64,000 nt of DNA from Propionivibrio limicola (lineage in GTDB: Bacteria > Pseudomonadota > Gammaproteobacteria > Burkholderiales > Rhodocyclaceae): positions 1 through 64,000 of the forward strand of contig NZ_SSSR01000015.1 of NCBI RefSeq assembly GCF_009469695.1, written 5' to 3'. Within the stretch, counting starts at the first letter, position 1. Each line of letters opens with the position of its first letter. The translations under genes and the position numbers were made by a program. The notes below the pieces were generated by a model, which was not told where the DNA came from, ran no database searches, and was given only the letters and a program-made list of their open reading frames with translations. Positions 26,165-35,775 of the stretch are shown piece by piece.

Positions 26165-27507
26165 GAGGTGAGCGTGGTGTCGATCGCGACCTTGATGGCG
26201 CGGCTCAGGTGGTCGATTTCGGTGTCGTCGACGATGTACGGCGGCATCACGTAGACGGTGTGGCCGATCGGGCGGGTCAGCGCCTCCTGTTCCAGTGCCG
26301 CACGGTAGAAATGGCGCGAGAACTTCGGATCGTCGCTGATGACGTCGAAGGCGACAATCATGCCGCGCTGGCGGAAATGGCGGACCTGCGGGTGATCGGC
26401 GAGCGGCGCGAGCGCGGCCGCAAGTTTCTGCGAACGGGCGACGTTCTGCTCCAGCACCTTGTCTTTGGCAAAGATGTCGAGCGTCGCCAGCGCCGCCCGG
26501 CAAGCCAGCGCATTGCCTGTGTAGGAATGCGAGTGCAGGAAGCCGCGCGCCGTGGCGTCGTCGTAAAAGGATTCGTAAACCGTGTCGGTGGTGAGCACGA
26601 TCGACAGCGGCAGGTAACCGCCGGAGATGCCTTTCGACAGGCACAAAAAGTCGGGCCTGATGCCGGCCTGCTCGTGGGCGAAAAAGGTGCCGGTGCGGCC
26701 GCAGCCGACGGCGATCTCGTCGCAGATCAGATGGACCTCGTAGCGGTCGCACAGGGCGCGGGCGAGGCGCAGGTATTCGGGGTCGTACATGACCATGCCG
26801 CTGGCGCACTGGATCAGTGGTTCGACGATGAACGCGGCGATGCTTTCGTGGTGCGTTTCCAAGTGTCGTTCGAGCGCGGCGGCAGCGCGGCGGGCGACGT
26901 CGGCCGGCGTTTCGCCCGGTTCGGCTTTGCGGGCATCGGGCGTCGGCACGGTGGCGGCGGTGCGCACGAGCGGCGCGTAGGCGTCCTTGAAGATGGCAAC
27001 ATCGGTGACGGCCAGCGCGCCGACCGTCTCACCGTGGTAGCTGCCTTCAAGGCAGAGGAAGTTCTGCTTCTTGTCGCGGCCGCGATTGCGCCAGCTATGG
27101 AACGACATCTTGAGCGCGATCTCTGTCGCCGAGGCGCCGTCGGAGGCGTAGAAGCAGTGGCCGAGCTTGCCGCCGGTCAGCGCAGAGAGGCGTTCGGAGA
27201 GCTCGACGACCGGCCGATGTGTAAAACCGGCGAGGATGACGTGTTCGAGTTCGTCGAGTTGCGCGCGCAGGGCGGCGTTGATGCGCGGATTGGCGTGGCC
27301 GAAGAGATTGACCCACCAGGAGCTGATGCCGTCGAGATAACGCCTGCCGTCAAAATCGTACAGCCAGGCACCCTGGCCGCGGGCGATCGGGATCATCGGC
27401 AACTCGGCGCCCCGGCCGCCAGAATGCTGCTTCATTTGCGTGCAGGGATGCCAGACAGCCTTGAGGCTGCGTTCGAGGAGATCGGCGTTGCTGGTGATGT
27501 CGCTCAT
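26161..27507 (-). CDS. bioA: Adenosylmethionine-8-amino-7-oxononanoate aminotransferase
   Basis: BioA makes 7,8-diaminopelargonate using S-adenosylmethionine as amino donor. It has 448 residues. The start (VWHPCTQMKQH) and YLDGISSWWVNLFGHANPRI are diagnostic of BioA. CDEIAVGCGRTGTFFAHE and the PLP lysine in CLSKGISGGYLPLS are also present. The ATG at 27507 is chosen over an in-frame ATT upstream. It is the first gene of the bioAFHCD operon; bioB is not in this window. Confidence 0.95.
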   Translation of the reverse strand: MSDITSNADLLERSLKAVWHPCTQMKQHSGGRGAELPMIPIARGQGAWLYDFDGRRYLDGISSWWVNLFGHANPRINAALRAQLDELEHVILAGFTHRPVVELSERLSALTGGKLGHCFYASDGASATEIALKMSFHSWRNRGRDKKQNFLCLEGSYHGETVGALAVTDVAIFKDAYAPLVRTAATVPTPDARKAEPGETPADVARRAAAALERHLETHHESIAAFIVEPLIQCASGMVMYDPEYLRLARALCDRYEVHLICDEIAVGCGRTGTFFAHEQAGIRPDFLCLSKGISGGYLPLSIVLTTDTVYESFYDDATARGFLHSHSYTGNALACRAALATLDIFAKDKVLEQNVARSQKLAAALAPLADHPQVRHFRQRGMIVAFDVISDDPKFSRHFYRAALEQEALTRPIGHTVYVMPPYIVDDTEIDHLSRAIKVAIDTTLTS

Positions 27508-27527
27508 GGGAATCAATCTGTGCAGGG

Positions 27528-28703
27528 TTAGTGCAGGGTTTGCGAGGGCAGCGTCTCCGGGTCGGGCAGTTCGGCGTGCACCGTCTCGCCTTCGGCGTTG
27601 GGGTAGAGCGGGGCGCCGCAGTCGTCGCAGAATTCGAAAGGGAACTGCTGGTCGTGGACGATGATTTCCTTGATCCCCGATTCGCGCAGGATCGTCTCGA
27701 CTTCGCCGACGACATCGGTGTTTTCGTCTTCGGCGCCGAGCAATGGCCAGATGACGCCGTGGACGATGTTGTCATTCTCGCGCGGGCCGAAACCGATGCG
27801 GTATTCCTCCAGGCGCTTGTCGTGGAAGCCGCCAATGACGGCTCGCAGAGTTTCGGCTGGCTTGCCAAGAGTGGTCTGCAAAAAGGCGACCGAGGCGCGC
27901 AGCGAATAGGGGCGCGAGGCGATATCGGCAGTGCGGCAGGCCGCATGGTAGGCGTCGGCCAGCAATGCCTGGAAGGAGCAACCGGTCAGCAGCGGTTCAA
28001 TGCATGGGCTGCCTTGCTTGACCCACTCCTTGAGGGCGCTTTCGCGCGTCACGTCGTCCGTTTCGTTCCAGCGGAACAGCGCTGTCCCGTGGGGGACAGC
28101 AATAGCGCCGAGGAGGTACCGGGTGTCGGACAGGAACGGATTGGTTTCGGGCAGCGAGGCGACGTCGAGTTGCAGTGTGTTGTTCTGCAGGGCAGCGTTA
28201 CCGAGATTGCGCATGAGCTGCCAGGTGTCGACGAAACTGCGCGGCAGTTGGTCAGGGCTGAACAGGTAATCAACAAGGGCAATCTGCGCGCCGGCCGAAA
28301 AGACATGGGCGCCGAGATGTACTTTCAGGTTGTCAAGTGTGCTCTTCGGGATCGTGCCGGCGGGTATCGAAAAGCGCGACCAGGCGAGGATCGGCGCATT
28401 GAACAGCAGGATGTCGAAGTCCTGCCCCTGGTGCGGGAAAACACACGATTCGACGCGCGATTCGATCATGTCGGCAAGTGCGTCGTGGGCGGCGGCATGC
28501 GAGTCGAACAGGCGGTCGAGCGAGGCATTCAGGTCGTCTTCGGCGCTTTCATGCAGCGATTTGTCGATCAATCCCGCCAGTTGCTCTTCCCAGAAGCTTT
28601 TCTCCAGTTTGCCGCCCGATTCGGCGAGGCAGATGGCGAGACGCCCCAGTTCGGTGGCGTCGGACGACATGCGTTTGCGGGAGGTAATGCGATTGCGTTT
28701 CAT
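27528..28703 (-). CDS. DUF2863-family protein
   Basis: This 391-residue protein looks like the DUF2863 family, found mainly in betaproteobacteria and without a known function. It has no membrane segment or signal peptide. The C-terminus carries a CxxC pair (FCDDCGAPLYPN) like half of a zinc ribbon, after an acidic stretch. The ATG at 28703 is used because the sequence upstream in frame is arginine-rich shadow. It sits 20 bp upstream of bioA on the same strand and may be co-transcribed with it. Confidence 0.8.
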   Translation of the reverse strand: MKRNRITSRKRMSSDATELGRLAICLAESGGKLEKSFWEEQLAGLIDKSLHESAEDDLNASLDRLFDSHAAAHDALADMIESRVESCVFPHQGQDFDILLFNAPILAWSRFSIPAGTIPKSTLDNLKVHLGAHVFSAGAQIALVDYLFSPDQLPRSFVDTWQLMRNLGNAALQNNTLQLDVASLPETNPFLSDTRYLLGAIAVPHGTALFRWNETDDVTRESALKEWVKQGSPCIEPLLTGCSFQALLADAYHAACRTADIASRPYSLRASVAFLQTTLGKPAETLRAVIGGFHDKRLEEYRIGFGPRENDNIVHGVIWPLLGAEDENTDVVGEVETILRESGIKEIIVHDQQFPFEFCDDCGAPLYPNAEGETVHAELPDPETLPSQTLH

Positions 28704-28811
28704 GGCAAGGCCTGTAGAGCGGAATAGCCGGGGATTGTAGCAAGGCGAGCGGGCAATAGGACGTCCGCGCATGTTGTCAGGCACGTTTTCTTTGTCGCCC
28801 CCATGGCTGGA

Positions 28812-30848
28812 TTACGGCGTTTCGCCCTTGGGCGGCAGGAAAAAATCCCGCGGTTGGTGAATCAAATGGCGCAGTACGGCCATGCCGATCGCTCGCCACG
28901 GTGTTTCGGTGATCTGGCGCGCGCGCAATGCCACATTGAGCGCCAGGGCGAAACTGACCGCCAGATTGATGCAGCCGATGGCGGTAACGCCGAGCACGGC
29001 CCAGAGCAATGTCCAGAATTCGGGCACAAAGTTGAGGCCCACGTGCGCGATGCCGACAAAGGCCGATGAGAACGCAACGTGGCGAATGTCGACCGGCAAT
29101 CCGAACAGAATGCCGAAAATCGTTGTTCCGCCGAGCAGGAAGCCGAAGATGAAGTTGCCCGAAAGTGCGCCGAGATTGTCGCCAATGTAGGTGGCGATGC
29201 GCCGCATGCGCGCTTCGCCAAGCAGTCGCCTGGGCCAGGCGAGCTGAATAATCCGCGTCGGAATACGGTTGTAGGCGGCGAAGTTGTCGAAATAGCCGCT
29301 GATCAGGCCGGACAGGAACAGGCAGATACCGGCAATTGCTGCGTAGAAGACGGTGCCGCTGTGCACGAGGCTTTGTTCCTCGAATAGGTGGTTTGCCTTT
29401 TCGGGACTGACAAAAGGCTCCCCGGTAAGCGTGAAGACGGCGTAGGCGATCAGCCCGGCCAGCGGCACGGCAATGCCGACGTTGCCGAGAATGGCGATCA
29501 GCTGGCTGCGTACGGTGCGTGCGATGAGCCAAGTGAGGTTGTCGATATTGCGTAATTTGCCGCCTGTCTCGCCAATGCAGGCGGCGATGGCGCTGGCCGT
29601 CATCGCCGGCTGTTTGGTGGCGACCGTGCCATGCAGGATGTGAATCAGGCAAAAGCCCAGCCCGTAATTGAGACAGAAGAGCAGGGCGCCGGTCAGCGGT
29701 GGCAGGTCAGCCTTGGTCAGCCAGAGTTTCAGGCAGGCCATGAAGGCAATGATGCAGCCGCCGATCATGGCCGAACGGGCCATGGCGCGGTATTCGCCCT
29801 GACTCTCCGTGATGTAGTGCTCGCCGTGGGCGCGTGTGTTGTCGGTGACGCGTAGCGCGATCAGCTCCATGTTTTGGCGCCAGTGTTTGCGCAGGTTGTT
29901 GTGCAGGCATTCGTCCTGGACCAGCCGGGAAAACAGGGTGACGATGGCCGGATAAGGCGTTTCGCCATCCGGGTCGAGACGCAACGCTTCGGCGATGTCG
30001 AGCAGTCGTTCGCTGCGTCGGAGCAGTTGCTGCAGCCGTTGCAGATGGTAGGTCAGCCGGATGCTGGTGCCTTCGCGTCCGGCGCGCTTGCGGATGCGTT
30101 CGATGACCTGCCGGCACTGGCCATAGAGAACGCGCAGGTGCTTGTCGTCGATCGCCCCCCGGTTGCCGGTGTCTTCAGCACTATTGGGTGCTGTTTGCCG
30201 CCAGTGCGACTGGTAGCTTTCAATGTATTCGGTCAGTTCGCTGTTTTGCGTGACGAAGGGCGAACCGAATGTTTCCAGCGCGGGTTCGAGACGCAGGAGT
30301 TCCGGTTCCATGCCGATGGCGGCTATCCAGTGCGAAATAAAACTCAGCGAGCGCAGGATTTCGGCGATCGGGCGGGGCAGCGCGGGATCGGGCACATCCG
30401 GTCGCGCATCGTCGAAACGCAGCGAGTGAACCAACTGCAGCCACGCTTCTTCGCCGACGCCGAGAACCCAGTGGCGGTCGCCGGGGCGGTGGAAAACCTG
30501 GCGCAAAAATGTGCGTAGCTGGCCGGGTTCGGCAACCTCTGGCAGCAGTTTGTGACCGATACGGCGGAACAGTTCGCTGAAGAATCCGGTGTTGGGGAGG
30601 ATGCCGGTCAGCGTGTAGAGTTCGGTGTGCCGGTAGGTGGCGAGCAGTCGAAGCAGCGTGTCGCGAACGTGCGTCCGTGCTTCCGGCTGGCGGCTCAGGA
30701 TGAAGCACAAGGCATGGATGTTTCGCCGTGCTGTGTCGAAATCTTTCGGGTCGCTTGGACGTAGCGTGTCGGTCAGGTGAATGAATGGTTCGGCGGGGTC
30801 GGCAGCCGGATCGGCAAACCGGCCTAATGCGTGCTCCATCGCTTCCAT
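28812..30848 (-). CDS. COG4389-type large membrane protein ('site-specific recombinase' family)
   Basis: This 678-residue protein has a soluble helical N-terminal half (about 1-365) and a C-terminal half with about six hydrophobic segments, ending in GMAVLRHLIHQPRDFF. It resembles the family usually labelled site-specific recombinase (COG4389/Gcr). I see no tyrosine or serine recombinase motifs, and a multi-pass membrane protein is an unlikely recombinase. GGAGGAATC precedes the ATG at 30848. It is divergent from yaaA. I cannot assign a function. Confidence 0.75.
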   Translation of the reverse strand: MEAMEHALGRFADPAADPAEPFIHLTDTLRPSDPKDFDTARRNIHALCFILSRQPEARTHVRDTLLRLLATYRHTELYTLTGILPNTGFFSELFRRIGHKLLPEVAEPGQLRTFLRQVFHRPGDRHWVLGVGEEAWLQLVHSLRFDDARPDVPDPALPRPIAEILRSLSFISHWIAAIGMEPELLRLEPALETFGSPFVTQNSELTEYIESYQSHWRQTAPNSAEDTGNRGAIDDKHLRVLYGQCRQVIERIRKRAGREGTSIRLTYHLQRLQQLLRRSERLLDIAEALRLDPDGETPYPAIVTLFSRLVQDECLHNNLRKHWRQNMELIALRVTDNTRAHGEHYITESQGEYRAMARSAMIGGCIIAFMACLKLWLTKADLPPLTGALLFCLNYGLGFCLIHILHGTVATKQPAMTASAIAACIGETGGKLRNIDNLTWLIARTVRSQLIAILGNVGIAVPLAGLIAYAVFTLTGEPFVSPEKANHLFEEQSLVHSGTVFYAAIAGICLFLSGLISGYFDNFAAYNRIPTRIIQLAWPRRLLGEARMRRIATYIGDNLGALSGNFIFGFLLGGTTIFGILFGLPVDIRHVAFSSAFVGIAHVGLNFVPEFWTLLWAVLGVTAIGCINLAVSFALALNVALRARQITETPWRAIGMAVLRHLIHQPRDFFLPPKGETP

Positions 30849-30931
30849 GATTCCTCCGGAACGGTGAACTTCTTGATCGGTCGAATACAATCCTAACAAA
30901 TGACAACTTCCTTTTTGTTTTCGTTCTGGAC

Positions 30932-31705
30932 ATGCTGATCGTTATTTCTCCCGCAAAATCGCTCGATTTCGAAACGCCGCCGACTTTGCCCGAATACACG
31001 CAGCCCGAATTTCTCGATCAGGCACGTCTGCTGGTCGAGCAGTTGCGGCTGCTTTCGCCTGCAGATATTTCCAGTCTGATGGGCATCAGCGATCCCTTGG
31101 GCGCGCTCAACGCCCGACGTTACGCGGAATGGTCGCTTCCCTTTACGCCGGGGGTGGCCAAACAGGCGGTTTTCGCCTTCAACGGGGATGTCTACGAGGG
31201 GTTGGGCGCGCCTTCACTTGGCGCCGGGGATTTGCAATTCGCGCAAAGTCATCTGCGTATCCTCTCCGGCTTGTACGGCGTGCTGCGTCCGCTCGACCTG
31301 ATCATGCCCTACCGTCTCGAAATGGGAACCCGCCTGGTCAATTCGCGCGGCAAGGATCTCTACGCCTTCTGGGGCGAGCGGATTGTCGATGCGCTGAACG
31401 TCGCCGTCGCCGATGCCAGGGAGCCGGCGCTGGTCAACCTGGCTTCGGAGGAGTATTTCAGATCGGTCAAGGCCAAAAAACTGAGTGTTCCGGTCATTCA
31501 GCCCGTTTTCGAAGACTGGAGTGGCGGCCGGTACAAGGTTGTCAGTTTCTATGCCAAACGGGCGCGCGGTTTGATGGCGCGTTTTGCCGTGCTGCGGAAG
31601 ATTGTTGAGCCGTCTGGTCTGCTGGCGTTCGACAGCGAAGGATATGCGTTTGACGCGTCGGCGTCAGAGGCGTCGCGCTGGGTTTTCCGGCGCAAGTTGC
31701 AGTAG
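30932..31705 (+). CDS. yaaA: Peroxide stress protein YaaA (UPF0246)
   Basis: YaaA of 257 residues lowers free intracellular iron during peroxide stress in E. coli and binds DNA. The family start [49 protein letters not shown] and [13 protein letters not shown] are all present. It is close to fur, which fits an iron/oxidative-stress theme. Its 3' end overlaps the convergent PIN gene by 42 bp. Confidence 0.95.
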   Translation: MLIVISPAKSLDFETPPTLPEYTQPEFLDQARLLVEQLRLLSPADISSLMGISDPLGALNARRYAEWSLPFTPGVAKQAVFAFNGDVYEGLGAPSLGAGDLQFAQSHLRILSGLYGVLRPLDLIMPYRLEMGTRLVNSRGKDLYAFWGERIVDALNVAVADAREPALVNLASEEYFRSVKAKKLSVPVIQPVFEDWSGGRYKVVSFYAKRARGLMARFAVLRKIVEPSGLLAFDSEGYAFDASASEASRWVFRRKLQ

Positions 31706-32119
31706 CTGGCAGGCCGCTTCGGGCGTGACGATGCCAAATGGCGGGCGCAGTCCGCGGCGGCGGGCCAGTTTCAATAGCTGCTTGTCGCGGGTGATCAGCA
31801 GGTCGGCCCGGCAGCGGGCAGCCAGAATCAGGAATTTCTGGTCGTCCGCATCGCGGCAGCGCGGCAGGTCGCCGAATTCTTCGCCCGTGTATTCGCAGAG
31901 ATTGACGAACTGCCTGTAACGCTCCATCAACACGGCGCGGCTGGCTTCGTCGAGCTTGAACTCCGGGTAAGTGGTGACGCGTTCGAGTTCGGCCAGGCAC
32001 TCGGTGTCGGTGAAGCAGCTGATGTCGCCCTTTGTTGCAGCGTCATGCAAGGGGCGAGTATGCCGGTCGTCGAAATGGAGCATGTCCATCACGACATTTG
32101 TGTCGAGTACTACGTGCAT
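31664..32119 (-). CDS. PIN-domain protein (putative nuclease)
   Basis: This 151-residue protein has a PIN fold. Acidic residues are visible at Asp6 (VLDTNVVMD), in the [12 protein letters not shown] helix, and in [13 protein letters not shown] and LITRDKQLL. It matches the COG1569-like PIN group often annotated as a toxin-antitoxin component. No antitoxin-like small gene is adjacent, so a solitary ribonuclease or non-toxin role is possible. It lies 22 bp downstream of fur on the same strand and may be co-transcribed with it. Confidence 0.8.
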   Translation of the reverse strand: MHVVLDTNVVMDMLHFDDRHTRPLHDAATKGDISCFTDTECLAELERVTTYPEFKLDEASRAVLMERYRQFVNLCEYTGEEFGDLPRCRDADDQKFLILAARCRADLLITRDKQLLKLARRRGLRPPFGIVTPEAACQLLQLAPENPARRL

Positions 32120-32141
32120 TAAGCGGTTCGGTGCTGGTACG

Positions 32142-32597
32142 TCAGGAAGCGCCTTTTTCCATCTCTTCGACCTTCTTGCGATACTCGCAGTCCGGCTTTA
32201 TGCATTCGGCGTAGATGTACAGCGCGTGCTCTTGGATGACGAAACCGCGTTCCTTGGCGATCTTTTTCTGACGGCGTTCGATTTCTTCGTCGAAAAATTC
32301 TTCGACCCGGCCGCAGTTCAGGCACACGAGATGGTCATGGTGATGGTTTGCCTTGATTTCGAAAACGGCCTTTCCGGATTCGAAGTGGTGGCGTTCGAGT
32401 AGCCCGGCTTGCTCGAATTGTGTCAAAACCCGGTAGACGGTAGCCAGGCCAATGTCCATCTTTTCACTGAGAAGCATGCGATAAACGTCGTCTGCCGTCA
32501 GATGTCGCGGCTCAGCCTTCTCAAAGAGCTCGAGAATTTTGATGCGGGGAAACGTGGCTTTAAGCCCCATGCTTTTCAGTTCGTTGGATTTGCTCAT
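32142..32597 (-). CDS. fur: Ferric uptake regulator Fur
   Basis: Fur represses iron-uptake genes when bound to ferrous iron. The 151-residue protein has the winged-helix N-terminal domain ([32 protein letters not shown]). The metal-binding C-terminal domain has [17 protein letters not shown] and a second CxxxxC pair (CIKPDC). It is divergent from bamE, the arrangement common in betaproteobacteria and gammaproteobacteria. Confidence 0.96.
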   Translation of the reverse strand: MSKSNELKSMGLKATFPRIKILELFEKAEPRHLTADDVYRMLLSEKMDIGLATVYRVLTQFEQAGLLERHHFESGKAVFEIKANHHHDHLVCLNCGRVEEFFDEEIERRQKKIAKERGFVIQEHALYIYAECIKPDCEYRKKVEEMEKGAS

Positions 32598-32663
32598 GTC
32601 TAGGCTGGGTAGGCAAGGAAAGGAGGCATTGTTTCGGTTATGATATACCGCAAGACACGCTTT

Positions 32664-32679
32664 ATGAACTTCAGTTCAT
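32664..32679. promoter_or_regulatory. Palindrome in the fur-bamE intergenic region
   Basis: ATGAACT and AGTTCAT form seven-base inverted arms around TC in the 160-bp gap between the divergent fur and bamE genes. Its size and position suit an operator for a dimeric regulator. It does not resemble a Fur box closely, so the binding protein is unknown. Confidence 0.35.
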
Positions 32680-32757
32680 ATTTCGTCGCGTACGCATTCG
32701 CTTTGTTTTATATGGCGCTTCCGTATTCCCACTTTCTTATCTGGAATCATCCTCAAC

Positions 32758-34042
<1,285 letters not shown>

Positions 34043-34090
34043 TCGTTAGCACGTTGCCGAATTCCCGGAAGCAGGCAGGTCGCAAAAGCG

Positions 34091-34120
34091 TTGCCTTGCC
34101 TGCTGCAAGTCGGCTAGAAT
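34091..34120 (+). promoter_or_regulatory. rpsF: Candidate promoter of the rpsF operon
   Basis: TTGCCT at 34091-34096, an 18-bp spacer and TAGAAT at 34115-34120 lie 64 bp before the rpsF start. A GC-rich run follows the -10, as is common for ribosomal protein promoters. The -35 overlaps the right arm of a small hairpin (AGCAGGCA with TGCCTGCT) after dapB. Confidence 0.4.
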
Positions 34121-34184
34121 GGCCGGCTTTTCAACCTTGCTCCACCGTTCGCATGGCGGGGGGCTTTAACCGTAAGGAGCGTTC

Positions 34185-34580
34185 ATGCGTCATTACGAAA
34201 TTGTTTTTATCGTCCATCCTGATCAAAGTGAGCAGGTTCCGGCGATGGTTGAGCGTTACAAGACGCTCGTCACCTCGCACGGAGGCCAGATTCACCGCCT
34301 CGAAGACTGGGGCCGTCGTCAGCTTGCCTATCCGATCCAGAAACTGCACAAGGCTCACTACGTTCTCATGAACATCGAGTGTGATGGTGAAGTGCTGGCC
34401 GAACTCGAACATGGTTTCAAGTTCAACGATGCCGTGCTGCGTCACCTGACCATCAAGATGAAGAAGGCCGTGACCACCCCGTCGCCGATGATGAAGGAAG
34501 AAAAGTCCAAGTCGATGATGGCCGCCGCTTCTGAAGAAGCAGCCGCTGAAGGCAGTACGGAAGCCGAAACGGCCGCCTGA
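34185..34580 (+). CDS. rpsF: 30S ribosomal protein S6
   Basis: This small-subunit protein has 131 residues. It begins [21 protein letters not shown] and includes [22 protein letters not shown], both typical. The C-terminal tail is alanine- and glutamate-rich, as in many proteobacteria. AAGGAG precedes the ATG. It heads an rpsF-priB-rpsR-rplI operon. Confidence 0.97.
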   Translation: MRHYEIVFIVHPDQSEQVPAMVERYKTLVTSHGGQIHRLEDWGRRQLAYPIQKLHKAHYVLMNIECDGEVLAELEHGFKFNDAVLRHLTIKMKKAVTTPSPMMKEEKSKSMMAAASEEAAAEGSTEAETAA

Positions 34581-34594
34581 TTGTCGAGGCTCGA

Positions 34595-34903
34595 CTGAAC
34601 CGGATCGAACTCAGCGGAACCCTGATCGAGCGCAAGGCGCTGCGATTTACCCCGGCTGGCGTGCCAGTGACCGAATGTGTGCTTGAACACCAGTCGGAGC
34701 AGGTGGAGGCCGGGAGTCCAAGGCGGGTTGCTTGCCACGTACAAGCGATTGCCCTTGGCGACGCAGCTAACTGGCTTCAGGGTGCAGCTCCCGGAGTTGT
34801 GCTGAATGTGACCGGTTTTCTGGCTTCGCGAAGCCAGAACAGCAAACAGTTGAGAGTGCACATTACAACGATCGAATTTGCAGAAGGAAATCAAAATGGG
34901 TAA
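34595..34903 (+). CDS. priB: Primosomal replication protein N (PriB), non-ATG start
   Basis: PriB is a single-strand-DNA-binding OB-fold protein of the replication-restart primosome. The reading frame matches family N-termini from [24 protein letters not shown] onwards only if translation begins upstream of any ATG, GTG or TTG in frame. CTG at 34595 would give 102 residues and has GAGG five bases upstream; ATT at 34580 is the other option. GTG codons at 34655 and 34661 fall inside the fold. Its 3' end overlaps rpsR by eight bases. Confidence 0.85.
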   Translation: MNRIELSGTLIERKALRFTPAGVPVTECVLEHQSEQVEAGSPRRVACHVQAIALGDAANWLQGAAPGVVLNVTGFLASRSQNSKQLRVHITTIEFAEGNQNG

Positions 34904-35171
34904 GTTCTTCAAGAAGAAGGATGATAAGAACGTCAAGAAACGTGGCGGTGGTGCGTTCAAGCGCCGCAAGTTCTGCCGTTTCACGGCTGAAAAAGTCGAG
35001 ATGATCGACTACAAGGATGTGGATGTTTTCAAGGAATACATCGCTGAAAACGCCAAGATCATGCCGGCTCGTCTGACCGGTACCAAGGCTGGTTATCAGC
35101 GCCAGCTGTCTGTTGCCATCAAGCGCGCACGCTTCCTGGCCCTCCTGCCCTACACCGACAACCACCAGTAA
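34896..35171 (+). CDS. rpsR: 30S ribosomal protein S18
   Basis: This small-subunit protein of 91 residues has the conserved [26 protein letters not shown] and a [23 protein letters not shown] end. GAAGGAAA precedes the ATG at 34896, which overlaps priB. It binds with S6 on 16S rRNA, which fits the shared operon. Confidence 0.97.
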   Translation: MGKFFKKKDDKNVKKRGGGAFKRRKFCRFTAEKVEMIDYKDVDVFKEYIAENAKIMPARLTGTKAGYQRQLSVAIKRARFLALLPYTDNHQ

Positions 35172-35188
35172 TAAGAGAGGAAACGACG

Positions 35189-35638
35189 ATGCAAATTATT
35201 CTGATGGAAAAAGTCGTCAATCTCGGTAACCTTGGCGACCTCGTCAAGGTGAAGGATGGCTACGCCCGTAACTTCCTGATCCCGCAAGGCAAGGCCAAGC
35301 GTGCTACGCCGGCTGCCCTGAAGGACTTTGAAGCCAAGCGCGCCGAGCTCGAGAAGGCCGCAGCCGAGAAGCTGGCAGCCGCCCAGGCTTTTGCCGAAAA
35401 GCTCGAAGGTATTGCTGTGACTATCGCTCGCAAGGCGGGTGTCGATGGCCGTCTGTTCGGTTCCGTGACCAATTACGACGTTGCCGACGGCCTGAAGGCG
35501 ATGGGGTTCGATGTCGAGAAGTCTTCCATTCGCATGCCGATGGGTCCGCTGAAAGTGATCGGCGAAACGTCGCTGGAAGTTTCTTTGCATACCGACGTTC
35601 TGGCAAACATCAAGGTTGTCATAGTCGGCGAACAGTAA
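35189..35638 (+). CDS. rplI: 50S ribosomal protein L9
   Basis: This large-subunit protein has 149 residues. It begins [34 protein letters not shown], joined by a long alanine/lysine/glutamate helix to the C-terminal domain ([15 protein letters not shown]). GAGAGGAAA precedes the ATG. It is the last gene before a strong terminator. Confidence 0.97.
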   Translation: MQIILMEKVVNLGNLGDLVKVKDGYARNFLIPQGKAKRATPAALKDFEAKRAELEKAAAEKLAAAQAFAEKLEGIAVTIARKAGVDGRLFGSVTNYDVADGLKAMGFDVEKSSIRMPMGPLKVIGETSLEVSLHTDVLANIKVVIVGEQ

Positions 35639-35674
35639 TCCAGTAGTTTCAAGGATGTGCCGATTCGGCACCGG

Positions 35675-35710
35675 AAAAAGCCTTGCCAGCGTGCAAGGCT
35701 TTTTTGTTTT
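35675..35710 (+). terminator. Intrinsic terminator after rplI
   Basis: AAAAAGCCTTGC (35675-35686) pairs with GCAAGGCTTTTT (35693-35704) around a six-base loop, followed by a T-rich tail. A second small palindrome (GTGCCGA/TCGGCAC, 35657-35671) lies just upstream. It separates the ribosomal operon from dnaB. Confidence 0.88.
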
Positions 35711-35775
35711 GCAGCCGCCAAGGTGGCAAGTCTAGCGTTAGACTTGCCCGCTTACCACCGCTTTCCGGAAGATAT

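Noticed and set aside
26209-28727. Two long plus-strand frames (440 and 398 codons) opposite bioA and the DUF2863 gene
   Set aside because: Both mirror well-supported genes and are Gly/Arg/Val-rich with no domain pattern, so codon bias explains them.
31664-32119. Toxin-antitoxin locus based on the PIN domain
   Set aside because: No small antitoxin-like gene lies on either side; the neighbours are yaaA and fur.
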